Positions 27,743 to 39,916 of a stretch of DNA of 64,000 nt are shown here, piece by piece; within the stretch, counting starts at the first letter, position 1, and each line of letters begins with the position of its first letter. The notes beneath the pieces were generated by a model. That model made no database searches. It had not been told where the DNA came from and worked only from the letters and a program-made list of their open reading frames with translations. The stretch is from Aptenodytes patagonicus (taxonomy: Eukaryota > Chordata > Aves > Sphenisciformes > Spheniscidae), in NCBI RefSeq assembly GCF_965638725.1, contig NC_134963.1, positions 13,544,501 to 13,608,500 of the forward strand, written 5' to 3'. A program made the position numbers and the translations under genes.

Positions 27743-29811
27743 CTACTTCCCCGACAGCTGCTCATAGAGCTTCGGCACATAGTCATCCCACTCCGCCTGG
27801 TAGCAAGTGCCAGCCACCGGCACCCCCAGCTCATACTTGCTGCGGAAAGAAGTCACCTTGAACTTCCCTCGTTTGTCACCAGAGCGATTAGTGAGGATGG
27901 GCTCGTTGCAGGTCAGCTGCTTCGGCTGCTCATACACCAGCCACACATAGCGGTGCAGCCCTGCGGGGAGGAGACAGCGTTACAAGTGCCAGTCACCTGC
28001 AATTCCCGGGTTTAAGGTTTGTTCTGAAGTGACTCCAGGAGCACAGGGAAACAGAAGCCTGTGCTCACCTGGGACGTGCTGGCGCTTCCTACTATTGTTC
28101 TCCAGGAATAAGAAGGCTAAGCATGATGGAGCTAAAGGAGCTTAGAGAAGACGCACTAGATAGATATGCTTGAATGGCTCGTGTCCTACCTAAGCTAGTG
28201 CTCCCCTTGCTGGGCAACACTGCCTACCAGCTACAGGCAGAACAGCACAGGCCTGCCGCCAGACAGCAAGGGGACAGTGGTGATACACGCTCACGCTGGC
28301 CGTGGCTACATGCAGCCGCAAGCATTCCTGCGTGGGTTGTTTCCGCAGCACGGCACGCACCAAGCAGGTGGCCAGTTTTCTGCAGGCCTCCCCACCCTCT
28401 CCTGCACACCACATTTGATCCACGCGGCACCGCTGTGCTCAGAGCACGGGAACTGCTGCAGCCAGGTACCGACCTGTTCCTTTGGGAGGTCCGGAGCCAA
28501 CGTAATCTGACAGCACAGTCCCACTCCCCACATTGTTGCCTTTCATGTTGGTCACCAGGAAGTGATGCCATTCCCTGAAAGAAGAAGGCAAAAAACAATC
28601 AGGCTGCATCACAGCCCCAGTTAAGACCCTTCATTACTCCAAACTGCTGCTTTTCCGTAAGGCTGTCAGTGCAGGGTAACTGAAGCTAGCAGCTGCCACT
28701 CCTGGTTTGCCAAACACAAAAAGCACCAGTCCTAGAGCAGGTACTGCCTCCTTCAGGATGCAGAGCCTGTCAAAACCAGCTCTGTCATCCTGCCTTACAG
28801 CTCTGGGAAACCCAGAGCCTGACCCCTAAGAGTGGGTATTCCATATGCTTCTGAGCCTGATTTGAGAAAGGTGAGCTGGTCCCAGGTTTAAGACTCCACT
28901 GCTAGCACAGACAGACCTAATTCCAACTCACACACATGCCAAATTAGAGCGAGCAGCAGATGCTGTGCTTCTCCAAGCTACAACAGACTTCTGAACACCC
29001 CTGGCAAAAGCAGCTGCTCCTCCCCGTGCTGTCCCTGTCTCAAGGAGAGACGCAAGGGCACTGTTTCTACCCCAAGCCACAGACTCACTGCTGCACCTTA
29101 GGCAGAGCACATTCCCAACCTCCTTCTAAGCCTTTGCTCGACCAAGACGGATGCTCCATTTTCCCCAGGCAAGATAGGCAGTTGCCCACCCCCATTACCT
29201 GAACTTTGGGTCCTTCCTACTGGGAGCATCTGGGTCTGTGAGAACCAGGGTGTAAAGCTTCTGGGGATCACAGCCATCCCACTCAATGCTGGTGGGGCGA
29301 TGCTGGACCTGGAGGGATGACGGCGTTAGCACGAGCAGCCAGCCCCGCTGCCTGCACCACGCAGCCTGCGCCAGCCAGCTGCACCGCACATGGAGGCCAC
29401 GCGTGACCAGCGCAGGCAGCAACACCCGAGGAGTTCAAGGCCATTCGTGCCAGCTCGCACCCAGCCTACGCGAGCCGCCGTGATTTCTCCTGCGGCACGG
29501 AGGCAGGCCTGACCGCGCCGCCCCCGTACAAGAGTCGACGGCAAAGCAGGGCACCTCTCTCTTCCCCCCGCACCCGGTGAGGCTCCGATGGGGGCTGCCA
29601 GAGCGAAGGCGCAAGAGGCCCGGCCGCCTCCCGCCATTTTGCCACACCCCCAAACGCGGGGCCGAGCCCTGCTCACCTGAGTGGGTGTGAGCACCTTGCC
29701 CAGCTCGTCTATCTCCACGGAGCCATACTTGACCCGCAGCGGCTGCGCCGGCTTCTGCTCCACCTCGGTGAGGCTCAGCGGCCCGCTCCACAGCCCCAGG
29801 TCCACCGGCAT
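27743..29811 (-). CDS. PEBP1: Phosphatidylethanolamine-binding protein 1 (RAF kinase inhibitor protein)
   Basis: PEBP1 is a small cytosolic protein that binds RAF1 and blocks MEK phosphorylation; it also binds lipids and nucleotides. Minus-strand coding exons are 29811-29677, 29308-29199, 28574-28474 and 27960-27743. They sum to 564 nt, or 187 residues, the usual family length. The PEBP signature is intact ([17 protein letters not shown], then HH), as are GPPKGTG and the end [10 protein letters not shown]. The N-terminus [12 protein letters not shown] corresponds to the hippocampal cholinergic neurostimulating peptide segment. The serine equivalent to human Ser153, the PKC site, sits in TSFRSKYE. 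Splice sites are GT-AG; the third donor (GTCGGT) is weak. A minus-strand ATTAAA lies at 27083-27078, placing the 3' end near 27060. Confidence 0.97.
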
Positions 29812-29945
29812 GGCTGCTGCTGCGCTCCGCTCCCCGACTGCGCCCGCGCCGCCCGATCGCCGCCCCGCTCGGCCCGCCCCCCGCCCCCATTGGCGGAGGC
29901 GCCGCCACGCTCCGCTCCCATTGGCGGCGGCGCGCCGCTAGCCTT
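29812..29945 (-). promoter_or_regulatory. PEBP1: PEBP1 CpG-island promoter with two CCAAT boxes
   Basis: This is very GC- and CpG-rich sequence immediately upstream of the PEBP1 ATG. ATTGG occurs at 29889-29893 and 29920-29924, which is CCAAT on the gene strand, about 80-110 bases before the start codon. Each copy sits in the same short context (CATTGGCGG), so the box and its flank are duplicated. No TATA box is seen. The arrangement suggests a TATA-less NF-Y-type promoter. Confidence 0.55.
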
Positions 29946-30049
29946 TCCCCAGCTCCAGCAGTTGGGGCGCCCCCCGCCGGAGGGGCGCGGCGTCGGGGCT
30001 GGGGGGGGGCTTCCCCGGGAGGCCGTGCCGCCCCGGGAGCGGCCGAGCA

Positions 30050-30900
30050 CTGGCAGAGAGATTACCTAAAGCAGCACTGCTCCCCTTGCTTAACGGCCTT
30101 GGCCCTGCCATTAATTAGGTTATAATTTATATATCACGCCTTAGCCCAGTGCGTGATGGCTGCTGGAGAGCTGGCCATGTTGTGCCTTCCCCAAGCGGTA
30201 AGGTGTTCTGGAGGAACCTGAGGATACCTACACGCTTTACAGCCCTTGTTGTGGGGTTACGCAGAGAAGCAATCTATGTATTACTACATATAACAAACCA
30301 GCCTGGAAGTTGCTGTCTGCAATGGTGGACAACGCAGCACCATTGGGTCACTTGGCATCAGCCAGCAAAAAAAACTGTCATTGGGACAATTTCTTCTAAC
30401 GTGTCTGCTGCTGAAATCCAACAGCATGCTGGCTCTGCTTTGTTACACTCACCCAGGGGAATCCGAGGGACAGCTTTAATGAAACTGAAAACATCTGTAC
30501 CTTTCCCTTTCCTTGTTGCCTGTTTCTTTGGGACCCCTCCAGCCGAGGAGGAGCTCATTCTTCACCCTTTCCACCTGCTGCCTCCTCCCAGTCCCTCTTC
30601 GGTCTGTGCTCTGCTTCTTTGCTCTCCGGCTTTGGTTTAAGATGCTGCCTGCTATTTTGTTTTTGCCCATACCCAAGAATCATATAGTTTGTGGCACGCT
30701 TCACAGTCATTTATCACCCTTCTTCCCGCTCCCATTGCTTTTGGGGTGTCTCTAAGTGGTTGAATTATGGAAGATTCTCTGGGTGGGGGGTTTCGCTTAC
30801 TACCTTCGCTTAAGTTTTGCCCTTAGGAAACACCATCCTCCTTGCACTAAACGTTCCCGATCCTTGGACAGCACCCGGCCAGGGAAACCGGCTTCGGGCC
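30050..30900. other. Intergenic stretch between divergent PEBP1 and VSIG10
   Basis: A moderately AT-rich stretch lies between the two CpG islands. A 163-codon plus-strand open frame (30149-30640) matches nothing I recognise and has no supporting signals. No repeat or RNA gene was recognised. Confidence 0.4.
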
Positions 30901-30918
30901 GCTCTGAGGGGGCTGCCC

Positions 30919-31014
30919 AAGATGGCGGGCGGGGCCCGAGGGGAGGGGAGGCGCCCCCAAGATGGCGGGCGGGGTCGGGGGGCGCCCAAGATGGCGGGCA
31001 GCGAAGATGGCGGG
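30919..31014 (+). promoter_or_regulatory. VSIG10: Cluster of four YY1-like motifs at VSIG10 promoter
   Basis: The string AAGATGGCGGG occurs four times, starting at 30919, 30959, 30988 and 31004. It lies in a CpG island 160-260 bases before the VSIG10 ATG. AAGATGGCGG matches the YY1 consensus AANATGGCGG, and all copies point the same way, toward VSIG10. The first two copies share a longer flank (GGGCGGGG after, GCCC before), suggesting local tandem duplication. Multiple YY1 sites downstream of or at the start site are known from some TATA-less promoters. Binding is inferred. Confidence 0.55.
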
Positions 31015-31177
31015 TCTCAGGCGGCGGGGACTGATAACACGACCCTTTCACGGGCCCCGGCGAGCAGGGCACGGAGGGCGGGCGGGGACCCGCCCACCCT
31101 CCCTGCCTGCTCGCCGGGGCGGAGGCCAGGCAGCGCCGCCTCCCCGAGGCGGGAGGCTCCGGCGGCGGCATACGGCG

Positions 31178-34100
31178 ATGCGGCTCCCCGGCGGGACGCC
31201 GCCAGCCCGGTTCCTCCTCGCCCTTTGCGTCTGGAGGCTGGTGCCGCGCCGGGACGCCGCAGGTAGCGGGGGCTGAGGGGAGGGGAGCAGGGAGCGTTGG
31301 TGGGTGACCATTAGAGCCCTCCCGGCGTTACCTCAGCCCGCCCCGCACCTGAGGGGAGCTTCCCAGCCAGCCCTAATGCTGATTTCTTTTTTAAAAAAGT
31401 GATTTTTTTTGTGTGTGTGCTGAAAGTAACAAGATTCCCTTCTGAAAACAAGCCGGGCAGACGCTGAGGGGGCTGGTAGAAGGGGGCACTCCTGCGGACC
31501 CGCGTGTTGACTCTAGGGTCCAGGTGCCATTTGGCAGGGGAAGGGGAAAGCAGGAAAGGTGAAAGGGGGTTATCAACAGTTGTGTCGTCTTCCTCGATGG
31601 CTACCGATATCGGGGTAGGTTTTGTCTCCTTTTTCGGTACCGTGCGCTCCCCTGAGCAGTTCAGGGATGAGGCTACTCGGGCAAGTGGTCCAGCAAAATG
31701 TTGGGTGAGCCATGGACATTGCTGTGACCCAGCGTCGTTAGTGCTCTAACTCCGCTCTTCTCTGGCTCCTTCAGGTCACTTGTTTGTTGCCCTCCTCTCT
31801 CGGGCAGAAATAGCCTGTCCTTGCTTTCCTGTTGAGCCTTTTAAGCTGTGTTTCTCTTCCTGATCGTGTGTCTGCACTAAACATTGTTAGCTGCCAAATG
31901 CATCTCGGAGATCCTTTGACAAGAGCCCCCCTAACAAGCACCCCAGAGGGTTGACATATATCACATGTCCAGGTCTTTGCTGACAGAAGGGGGCTGTGCC
32001 GGTCCCCTAGATCCCTAACGCTGTCCCTTCTGTTTTGCAGGAACAGAGGAAGTGGTCTTTGGGAAGGTTGGGGGAAGCATCCTCCTTTTATGCCGAAATG
32101 TCTCCAAAGAAGCAACCGAGGTGGTCTGGTTTCAAGGGGATCCGCACTCTTTCCCCCCACTCTTCTCCTCAAGGGTCGCCTTCCCCCCGGACATCCGTTT
32201 CTCCCTGGTTGACAACAGCTCTCTGCGCATCACAGAGCTGCGTCTACAGGACGAAGGCAACTACACTTGCAAGGAAGTGCTGAACAAGACAGACCATGAG
32301 CACAGGGTCCAGCTCCTGGTAGCCAGTAAGTCTGTCCCACGTCTATGAATTTCCCCCCCTTGAGTCTCACAGGTCCCCAGATTCATCTGGCGCTGGTGGA
32401 AAAATAGTGTGAAAAGGGGCAAGGTGGCCTTACTGTGCAAAATCTGTGAGCAGGCTGATACTACTCAGTTACACATTCCCTCACGAGCAGAGTGATGTGT
32501 GTCCAAATGGTCTGGCAAGGATCAGCTGTGTGTGATGCAGAGGATGGGATGCCAGCTGTTAAGTCCTCACTATGTCACTTCCTTCTTCGCTGGTGATGAT
32601 AAACTAGTTTTTGAACACGTCTTTCATATCCTGTAGCTGTTCCAGAGTGGCTCTTTGCCTCAGAATGTGGCTGACTTGAGCCTTCATAAATCTTAGGGTG
32701 TGGGCTGCTGCTCACCGTCTTTTTTCCCTTGATTGAAATACATGTTTGAAACAGATGTGCTGTGCCATTCCTTGTTGCCATCCTTTTGGTGTGAGGATGG
32801 AGGGTCCTCAGCTGACGAGTTGTCTGTGCTGAGCCTTAGAGTGCAGCCTTCCGATTTTGATGGAAACACCATGTTCCTCAAATTTACTGCTGGGAGCACT
32901 GTCCTGGGAGCGTGCCTGTTGTTACCAGCGCAGGCCATTCTTTCAGCCTTTTTTTCCTGTTGTGTCTTTTGGTGCTTACTCTCATTTCCATCCCCATTTC
33001 ATTCAGCCATTCTCTTAGAAATCTCCACAGTACAGGTGGAAGATGAGGCTGGAGGGCGTTCAAGTCGATGACTTTGCACGCTGCTGGCGCAGGTCCTTCC
33101 TGCTTCTGCTGGGGAATCATTATCTTGCCCAGATGTCCCATCTCTTTTGTGGGAACAGCCCCCTCCGGATTAGCAGGGAGCGCAGGTCCTATGGCTGGTA
33201 CCACTCTTGGCCCCTTCACCAAACCTAATCAGATGTGACATAGGCTCTGGCCCCTCAGACCTGGGCTGTGACCTGCTGTCCTTTATGCCAGCCAAGCCCA
33301 TATTCTAGGGTTGAGAAGAAGGAAAGACTGCTTCCAGTTTGCCTTTTTTGGTGACACTCGGTGCTCTGTTGGCCCCTTCCTTTCTTGCTGGTCTTTCCGT
33401 CAACACCTGCCAGGCGTGAGACCTGTTTTCTATTTGCATTCAGGGTGTTCCTTCCTTCTTGGTGTTTGGTGAAGGGTGCGTGTTGTAAAAGTTGTACCTG
33501 TTTTGTACAGATTAAATCTCTCTAAGTTCACATGAGTAAAAATTCCCTTCCTGGGGCAAGGAACCTGTAGATGGGGCTTGAAGGGTCATGGAGGGCTGGA
33601 GTGAAGGAATTGAGCCCCAGGCTGCTTTGGAGAATATATATGTAGGCGTGGGGCTTAAGAGGCGGGAGCCCTATATCTGGAGCATTGGTGCAAAACACTC
33701 GTGCAAAGGATATCTATGGCGTGCCAAGTGTTGGTACTGCACTCTGAACTTCATTTATTAGTGTGGAATTAATGTGTCAATTAATGTCCAAAGGTTACAA
33801 AGGTGATATGGGACAGTGGTGTGCCCTTAAATAGGCAAGAGAGGTATTTCTGGTGGAGCAGAAGAAGCATCAGCAAAGGCCAGAAGCTGAAGCTTCTCAA
33901 CCTCAGACTAGAAGCACGGGCCCTGATTTTTCACAGTCGCTGTTACTGGAGCAACTTAGCCTGGGCTGGGGTGAACCTCTCAGACACGGACTTGGCACCG
34001 CTGTAAAAGAGCCACCCAGGATCTGTAGGCTTCCTGTGGGAGTTACCAGTTGACAGTCTTCAACCCATCTCATGGGTTGTACCAAAAAGTTCTCTTTTTG

Positions 34101-37100
34101 CTTAAAACTGCATTTAAAAAAACCACAAGCAGTAGAGGAAACATTCTAGCAACACGACACAGGCGCAGCCCTGCCTTCAGCTGCTGTTCTGTGTTTGTTT
34201 TGGATAGGAAGCACATGGTGTGAAGGAAACGTGCAATTGCACACCTCCAAGGGATTCCTTGGTATGTTTGTGTGCAATTTGATGTAAGCCGCTGCTGGCT
34301 CTTCTGTGGGCATGAGGTCCTTTTTGCTGGTGTTTCGTGAAGTTTTTTTGGTTGCAGGGGGTGGGAGGTTTTTGGGTTGGGAACAGATCTCCCGTTAGCA
34401 TTTAGACAGAGGAGCAGAGTTGTACTGGGAGAGCGTGGGAGTTCAGGATGTAAAGCTGGTGGCTTTAGGAGGCAGGTTTCTGGAACCAGCACAAAAAGTG
34501 CAGCTCTCTGGCTGGACGTCTGGAAAGACTGTGTCCGCCTCTCGATGCGGGGCAGTTTCTGGTGATTCAGGCTGACAGGTTGCTCATATTAACCACAGCC
34601 AGGATTCAGGATCAGTTATGAGACCTCCCCAGAGCTGGGACAGAGGAAGTGTTGTAGAGAACTTTCTTGCCAGAGCTGGATGGTTTCAAAGATCATACGA
34701 GATGCGTGTATACAGTTCCTGGAAAGCCAAGCCCCAAGAAGGTGTTTTCTTGTAGCTCACATGGGGTTTTGCCATGATGATTTTTTTTTTTTAACTTGTG
34801 TCATTTGAAAGTCACTTGAATAAATGCTCTGCAAAACAAACATCAGGCATCCCTCTGACACCTCTTGCGTGGGACTTGCTTTGGCAGCATCTGATCTCTC
34901 GGTGGGGTCTTGTTCAGCATTGGAATAGGCAAGCCAGCCACACGGGCACAGTGTGTTAATTCTGCCTGGATCAGAGTCCAGAATCCCTATGGCTGTTAAA
35001 TGAACACGTGTGTGTAACTGTGCATGGGGGGTGTGTGTGTGAAACCAGCTGATGGGAGAGAGGCAGGAACTCATACTGCATGAAACATGAGCCCCGCTCC
35101 GCCCGAAGGGATTGCTCTTGGGTTTCTATTGGCTTCTGACCCGCTCCTGCCATCATGTAGTTGTTTCTGTATTTAAATAACAAACATAGTCGTGGTGCTT
35201 ACGAAGTGGCCCTGGCATGAGGCCAGTGGTGACTTACCCTACCTATGTTCTTTCCTGGAGTTTGTCCCCCCTGCTGCAGTGTGGTGTGGACACAGAGTGT
35301 GGTGCGTGGCTGAATAATACCATCTGGCCCCACATGGCAGTGACAGTGGCGCCGGGAAGGAGCGGAGCATGCCTGGTTTGGCTTCAGTGGCACATGTTTG
35401 TGGCCCTGACCCTGTGAGCTGGAGTCACCAGGACTCCCTGTGGGCAGAGCATCTTGTGCACTAGGAACAGCCTCCTCCTTCAAGAATGTGCTGGGCTTGC
35501 TGGGGAAGTGCTCCAGCTTTGAGCTGGTGGCTTTGAGAAGCTGGTTACTTGTCCCTGGGCAAGAACCCTGATGCTTTCCATGTTCCCTTGGGAAATCCGA
35601 GTGCTTGTATCGGTGACGGGGAGAGGCAGAGCCTTGTTCTCAAGTAGTCTGAATCGGTGTCACCCCCTTGTAGTTGTGGCATGAGGACCAAGCGCAGTGT
35701 GGAGATTTTGTTCTCCCGCTGCGTTTTTAGGTGCTTATCTCATCTCCGTTGGATAAAGCTGTGGCAATAATTTTTTTCCTCCCTGTGCGTTAGTCCCTCA
35801 AGGCTTGGCAGTGGTTGCTGTGACAGCCCCCTGCTTGGTCGCTGTTGGCTGTCGTTCAGAGTTGTGCTCCCCTGGGGCTGTGGGACGCAGGTCAGGGAGC
35901 AAGATAGGCAGGGAAACCAGGAAGATTTTCAAGGGGAATGATGGCAAACATGAGCGCTTGTGGGGGTTCCAGCCCTGAGATGCCGAGAGGTGTGACCTGG
36001 AAGTGTTTCTGACCACGTGCTGTTCTTGCTGATAGATCCGCCACAGTCAACCCCAAAGTGCTGGGCTGAGACTTCCTCGTCGGGGCTGATGCTGCAGCTG
36101 TTTTGCAGCTGGCCTGGGGGGTATCCCCACCCCACCCTGCACTGGAGAGAAGAGGGGCGCGATCTGGAGAACTCAAGCTGGGTCATCAGCTCCACGAGCT
36201 CCTCCGACACCCATGTGGAAACGCTGAACAGCTCCCACCTCTCCCACCGGAAAGTGTTCAAGTGTGTCGGGAGCCATGTCGTCAAGCAGGAGGAGCCTGC
36301 GTGCACTGTGCAGATAAGTGAGTTGACTTGCCTACCTCGTTAACTGTTAATGAGCCTGCTAATGGTGGGGCAGACAGGTACCCTGGTCATTCTCTGCCCT
36401 CCAGAGCACTAAGGCAGTGGTCAGGCAAGCCAGGCTTGCGGGCAGTTGCTGCAGGGGGAGATGCTAACGAGGCAGTGTGGCAGGGCTTGGCTTGTGCAGA
36501 GGTGACTGCACAGGGCACAGAAGTCTTGCAGCTGAGATCCATCGCAGCACAGTTGCAGGTGAGTTGTGTTTTGGGTACATCTTCAGGGGCCGACAAATCT
36601 CCCTGCACAAAGCTTTTCACCTGTGCAAGCAGTCCTGCCTGTGTGAAAGTGAGAGGTGGTTTTAGCGCCTTGCTCATCTTGAGATTAAGTTTGGCAGGTC
36701 TGGGTTTATAGCAGAAGGGTCACACGTGCCCCCCGGCCCCCTTCAAGCATCTAAGGGGTCTGACTAAAGTGGCTTTTGAAAACCTGAGCTGTATTTATCC
36801 TCCAAGGGTTGTCAGGGCTACAAAAGAGCTCTGCTGATCCCAAGGAAAATTCCTGGGCTGCCTTTTTCCTCTCCGCCATCTTCCTACTGGCTGCCCTCCG
36901 ACCATTCTTCTCTGGGGATATAAAGACAGGTGTCAAAAAAAGGACTGAGCGATATGAAAGTTGCTCGGATCGCTCCTCGGAAGGCTGCTGAAGTCTCGTG
37001 GATGAACTGAATGCCAAACCCACAGTGCTCAAGTCCCAGACTCCTGTCCGACTTCCTTCTGTTAATGATTATTAATCAGTCAGATGGCTGATTGCTTGTT

Positions 37101-39916
37101 ATGTTAAATTCCTCCATTCCCTCCTTGACTCTTTTCTTTTTCTTTTTTTTTTTTTCTCCCCTTGGGCTGTTCAGAAATCCCTTCACTGGAATCAGAGCCC
37201 CCAAAGACCTGCTTTGTGGGTGACAATGTGACCCTGACATGCCGTGTGACCGAGAGCACCCCGGCAGCGAGGCTCACCTGGCTGCGGGGCATCACCCAGC
37301 CAGAGGTGGAGATCCAACCCGGAGGGAGGTACCTCATCGCCCAGGAGGGCAACGTGTCCCGGCTCACCATCCGGAACTGCTCCCAGGGCACCGATGGGGG
37401 CTGTTACGTCTGCAAGGCACAGAACCCCGTGGGGCTGAGGGAGTTGTTCGTCTGCCTGACAGTGAAGCGTGAGTGGGGCTGCCTGGGGTTGCTGCGGCAG
37501 GGAGTGAGGAGGAGTCAGGGACCCAGTTCATGGGGGCCATTGGCGAGCCTCTGAGGGGCTCCGTTTGCCACTAGGAGCCCTCTTTGCCTGTTGACTCTTT
37601 CCATGCTCTTGCGGCAAGTGTAGATGCAGGACTGGCTCCCTTCATCCCGGGGTGAAAAGGCCTGATTCCCCTCGCCTCGGCATAATGGGCCTGAGAGAGG
37701 AGCATCCTTGGTCCCTCCTGTAGGTTGTGGGCACAGAGGAGCACCTCCAAGGCTCAAGCTGCTCAAGGTGCAACGGGCAGGGGTTGATTTGCTTTCACTA
37801 AATGCACGTGGGCACAAAAATAGGGGCCTTGCTGTGGTGTTTTCCATATCAATGAAGCACGAGTGCCTGAAACTCTCACCCCTTGTGCAGGTGGGACTGT
37901 TGCAATGATGGGAAATGGGAGCTGAGACAGCACCAGGACCTGCTCTATTGCTTGCACTGAGATTTCCTCATCCATCCATGTCCCGGTGACAAGCTGGCCT
38001 CCTGTGTCTCCTCTTCTCTCCGCAGAGCCGGTGAACATCGTTGGGGTCGTGGGTGCAGTGGTGGTCCTGTCCCTGCTGGCTATTCTTACCGTCACTGCGG
38101 TTGTCTTGTACTACAATCCCCTCCTGTGCCTGAGAGGTAGGAGCTCTCCTCTGCACAAGCCAGGGAGGGGGTTACTTCTTCCTGGGGTGGTCTGGTTTTA
38201 CCCCTAACCTGCTTGTCCCTTCTGGTGTGCTGTGATGATCACCCCAGCCCTTGGGCCTCATCCTGCTCCTGGTCCAAACTCTGTCAGCCCTGGAGGCAGA
38301 TGGGTTGGAAACACAAGGCCCTTCCCCAGCTGAGTGCTTCAGGCACCTTCCCCTCGCCTTCTCCAGGGAGCTGTACTGTGATGGGTCTTCTCCCCTTTCC
38401 TTGTGACCTTTCTGGTGCTCTCGTTGTGTACGTGGGCAGGTCACCTTCACGTCCGTGCCTCTACATGTGGCTGCCAGAGACCATCCTACCGCAGGCAGAA
38501 TCGGCCGGGGTCATACAGTAAAACCAGCAGCGCGCTGCCCAAGGGACTGCTCTGGGGCCGGTTTCTAACGCTGTCTTTTCCCTTCCCTTCTCTCCCATTC
38601 AGGTGCTGCATTCAGGTGAGTGTTGATTTTCCTCAGCCCAGTCCTGCGTGGCCTCGCTAGTCTGCCTCCTGGCAGAGGTGATCTCCCCGTAGGGTGGGGA
38701 ATCCACCTCCGAGGCAGGAGCCGTCCCTGGAGCAAAGCTGTTCTTACGTGGGAAGGGAACGGTGGGGGATGAGTGAGACTTGGTGTGGGTGAGGGAGCAG
38801 GAGGGTGGGGAGAGAGGGGAGCCCCTGGCGTCACAGCAGGAGTGGCATCACGTTGGCATGCGCAGGGACGGTGCTGGCAAGGCACCCGTTAGTGTGGGAG
38901 GAGGCTGTGCAGGAGAGCTGCTCCTTGGTGCAGGTGAGCCCGAAGACTCGGAGAGTAAATAGAAATGGCGATCTTCTGCCGCTCTGCGTGGGTGTGTGCC
39001 CGTGTCCTTCCCCTCTCAGGAAGCACGTCTGATAGCTGTGCACGAACAAGTGCCGCCTTGGGGTTCAGGTGCACCAGATTTCTTCCCCGCTTTCTGCTCG
39101 CACCCCTCCTGGCCCTGCTCCCTTCCCTTGCCCCTGTTGGTCCTGTTCCCACAGCTGTGGTGCTGCGGCATGGAAGGACTCTATTCTGGGTGCCGCCAGT
39201 TCCCCGTCTATACGGGAGGGGAGAATAACTCCGCTTGGGAGGGGTTCACGCAGTTTAGTACATGAATATTTGTGAAATGGTTGGAGGACTTTGGAAGGCG
39301 AATAGGAAGCAGTGCAGAATGCCGGTGGTGGTGGTGCTGCCAGCAGGGTCTGAACCAGCTGTTCTTCAAACACGGTTAGTGCAGGATTGGAAGAGTCCAT
39401 CAAAATTGGTCGTTTGGGGGTAGAGGGTTGTCAAAGCCAGGGGAGGCAGAGGCTGGAGGGAGGGGTCAGGGCAGGCTGTCCTCAGCCTTTCAGCCCACTT
39501 CTCCTTGCTCTGCTGTTCACAGGAATCAGGACTCGGGTGACATCTTAGTGCTGGTGGACTCGGAAGATGACGATGAGGGGAAGGGGGAAGAGGAGACCAT
39601 GAGCAGCTCCACCAAGCACGAGACGATGGCGCTGGTCAATGGGAGCAGCGTCCAGGCTGCTTACCTCAACTGCCTTATGGAAGGTGAGCCCCGGTGCCTG
39701 CCCGCTGGCCGAGTTTTGGGGCAGGAGCCGCCTGCTCTCCAGCAAAGCTGTGGGTCTTCCAGGAGCAGCTGCCAGGGAGGGAGGAATCCCTGTTGTCTGG
39801 CTTGTTGGCTCTTGCTGAGATGCTGCTGCTCTGTGCCCTGCGTAGGTGACGATGGCGAGCAGCACGGCGGGGTCTCTCCGCAGGAAATGAGGGGAGAAGA
39901 GACGCGAGGCACATAG
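31178..39916 (+). CDS. VSIG10: V-set and immunoglobulin domain-containing protein 10, three-Ig form
   Basis: VSIG10 is a single-pass immunoglobulin-superfamily membrane protein of poorly known function. Coding exons are 31178-31262 (signal peptide), 32041-32325 (Ig1), 36036-36317 (Ig), 37175-37468 (Ig), 38026-38136 (transmembrane), 38603-38615 (13-nt microexon), 39523-39683 (acidic tail) and 39846-39916 (end). They sum to 1302 nt, or 433 residues. Ig cysteines and tryptophans are visible (for example LTCRVTES, LTWLRG, CYVCKA), with many N-glycosylation sequons and a helix starting NIVGVVGAVVVLSLLA. The tail has ILVLVDSEDDDEG, as in the human protein. The human protein is about 540 residues with four Ig domains; the second Ig exon is missing here and a relic is seen at 32.7 kb. 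The Ig exons are phase 1-1, so the frame survives its loss. The last exon is less certain; an alternative acceptor at about 40150 would give another ending. Confidence 0.88.
32727..32925 (+). pseudogene. VSIG10: Relic of VSIG10 second immunoglobulin exon
   Basis: About 400 bases after the Ig1 exon, one frame reads PLIEIHV, close to the start of the human second Ig domain (PYQIEVHIV). After a frame change the sequence continues VLCHSLLPSFW and then LSVLSLRVQPSDFDGN. These correspond in order to the B-strand cysteine, the C-strand tryptophan and the human run FFSLLLISPNLQGNYTC. The F-strand Tyr-x-Cys has become Thr-Met-Phe. The segment between the first and second blocks is shorter than in human. 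The pyrimidine tract before it lacks an acceptor AG, and no good donor follows. I read it as a dead exon; an assembly error is a less likely alternative. Confidence 0.5.
38603..38615 (+). CDS. VSIG10: VSIG10 13-nt microexon
   Basis: The bases GTGCTGCATTCAG are flanked by a pyrimidine-rich acceptor (CCCATTCAG) and a strong donor (GTGAGT). The preceding exon ends in phase 1 and the next begins needing one base after AG. Including the 13 bases is what restores the frame from the transmembrane exon to the conserved acidic tail, giving Gly-Ala-Ala-Phe-Arg. The spacing equals that of the human juxtamembrane segment between CWK and the tail to within a residue. Confidence 0.75.

Noticed and set aside
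30149-30640. 163-codon plus-strand open frame between PEBP1 and VSIG10
   Set aside because: No homology is recognised, and it lies in a non-CpG gap between two promoters with no splice signals.
33835-34053. Open frame considered as the missing VSIG10 Ig exon
   Set aside because: It has a short run resembling FSLLL but no cysteine/tryptophan pattern and no matching acceptor. The 32.7 kb relic fits better and in order.
35290-35500. Second candidate for the missing VSIG10 Ig exon
   Set aside because: Isolated matches (NNTIW, CGPDPVSW, NSLLL) occur, but with wrong spacing and across frames, so they are probably chance.
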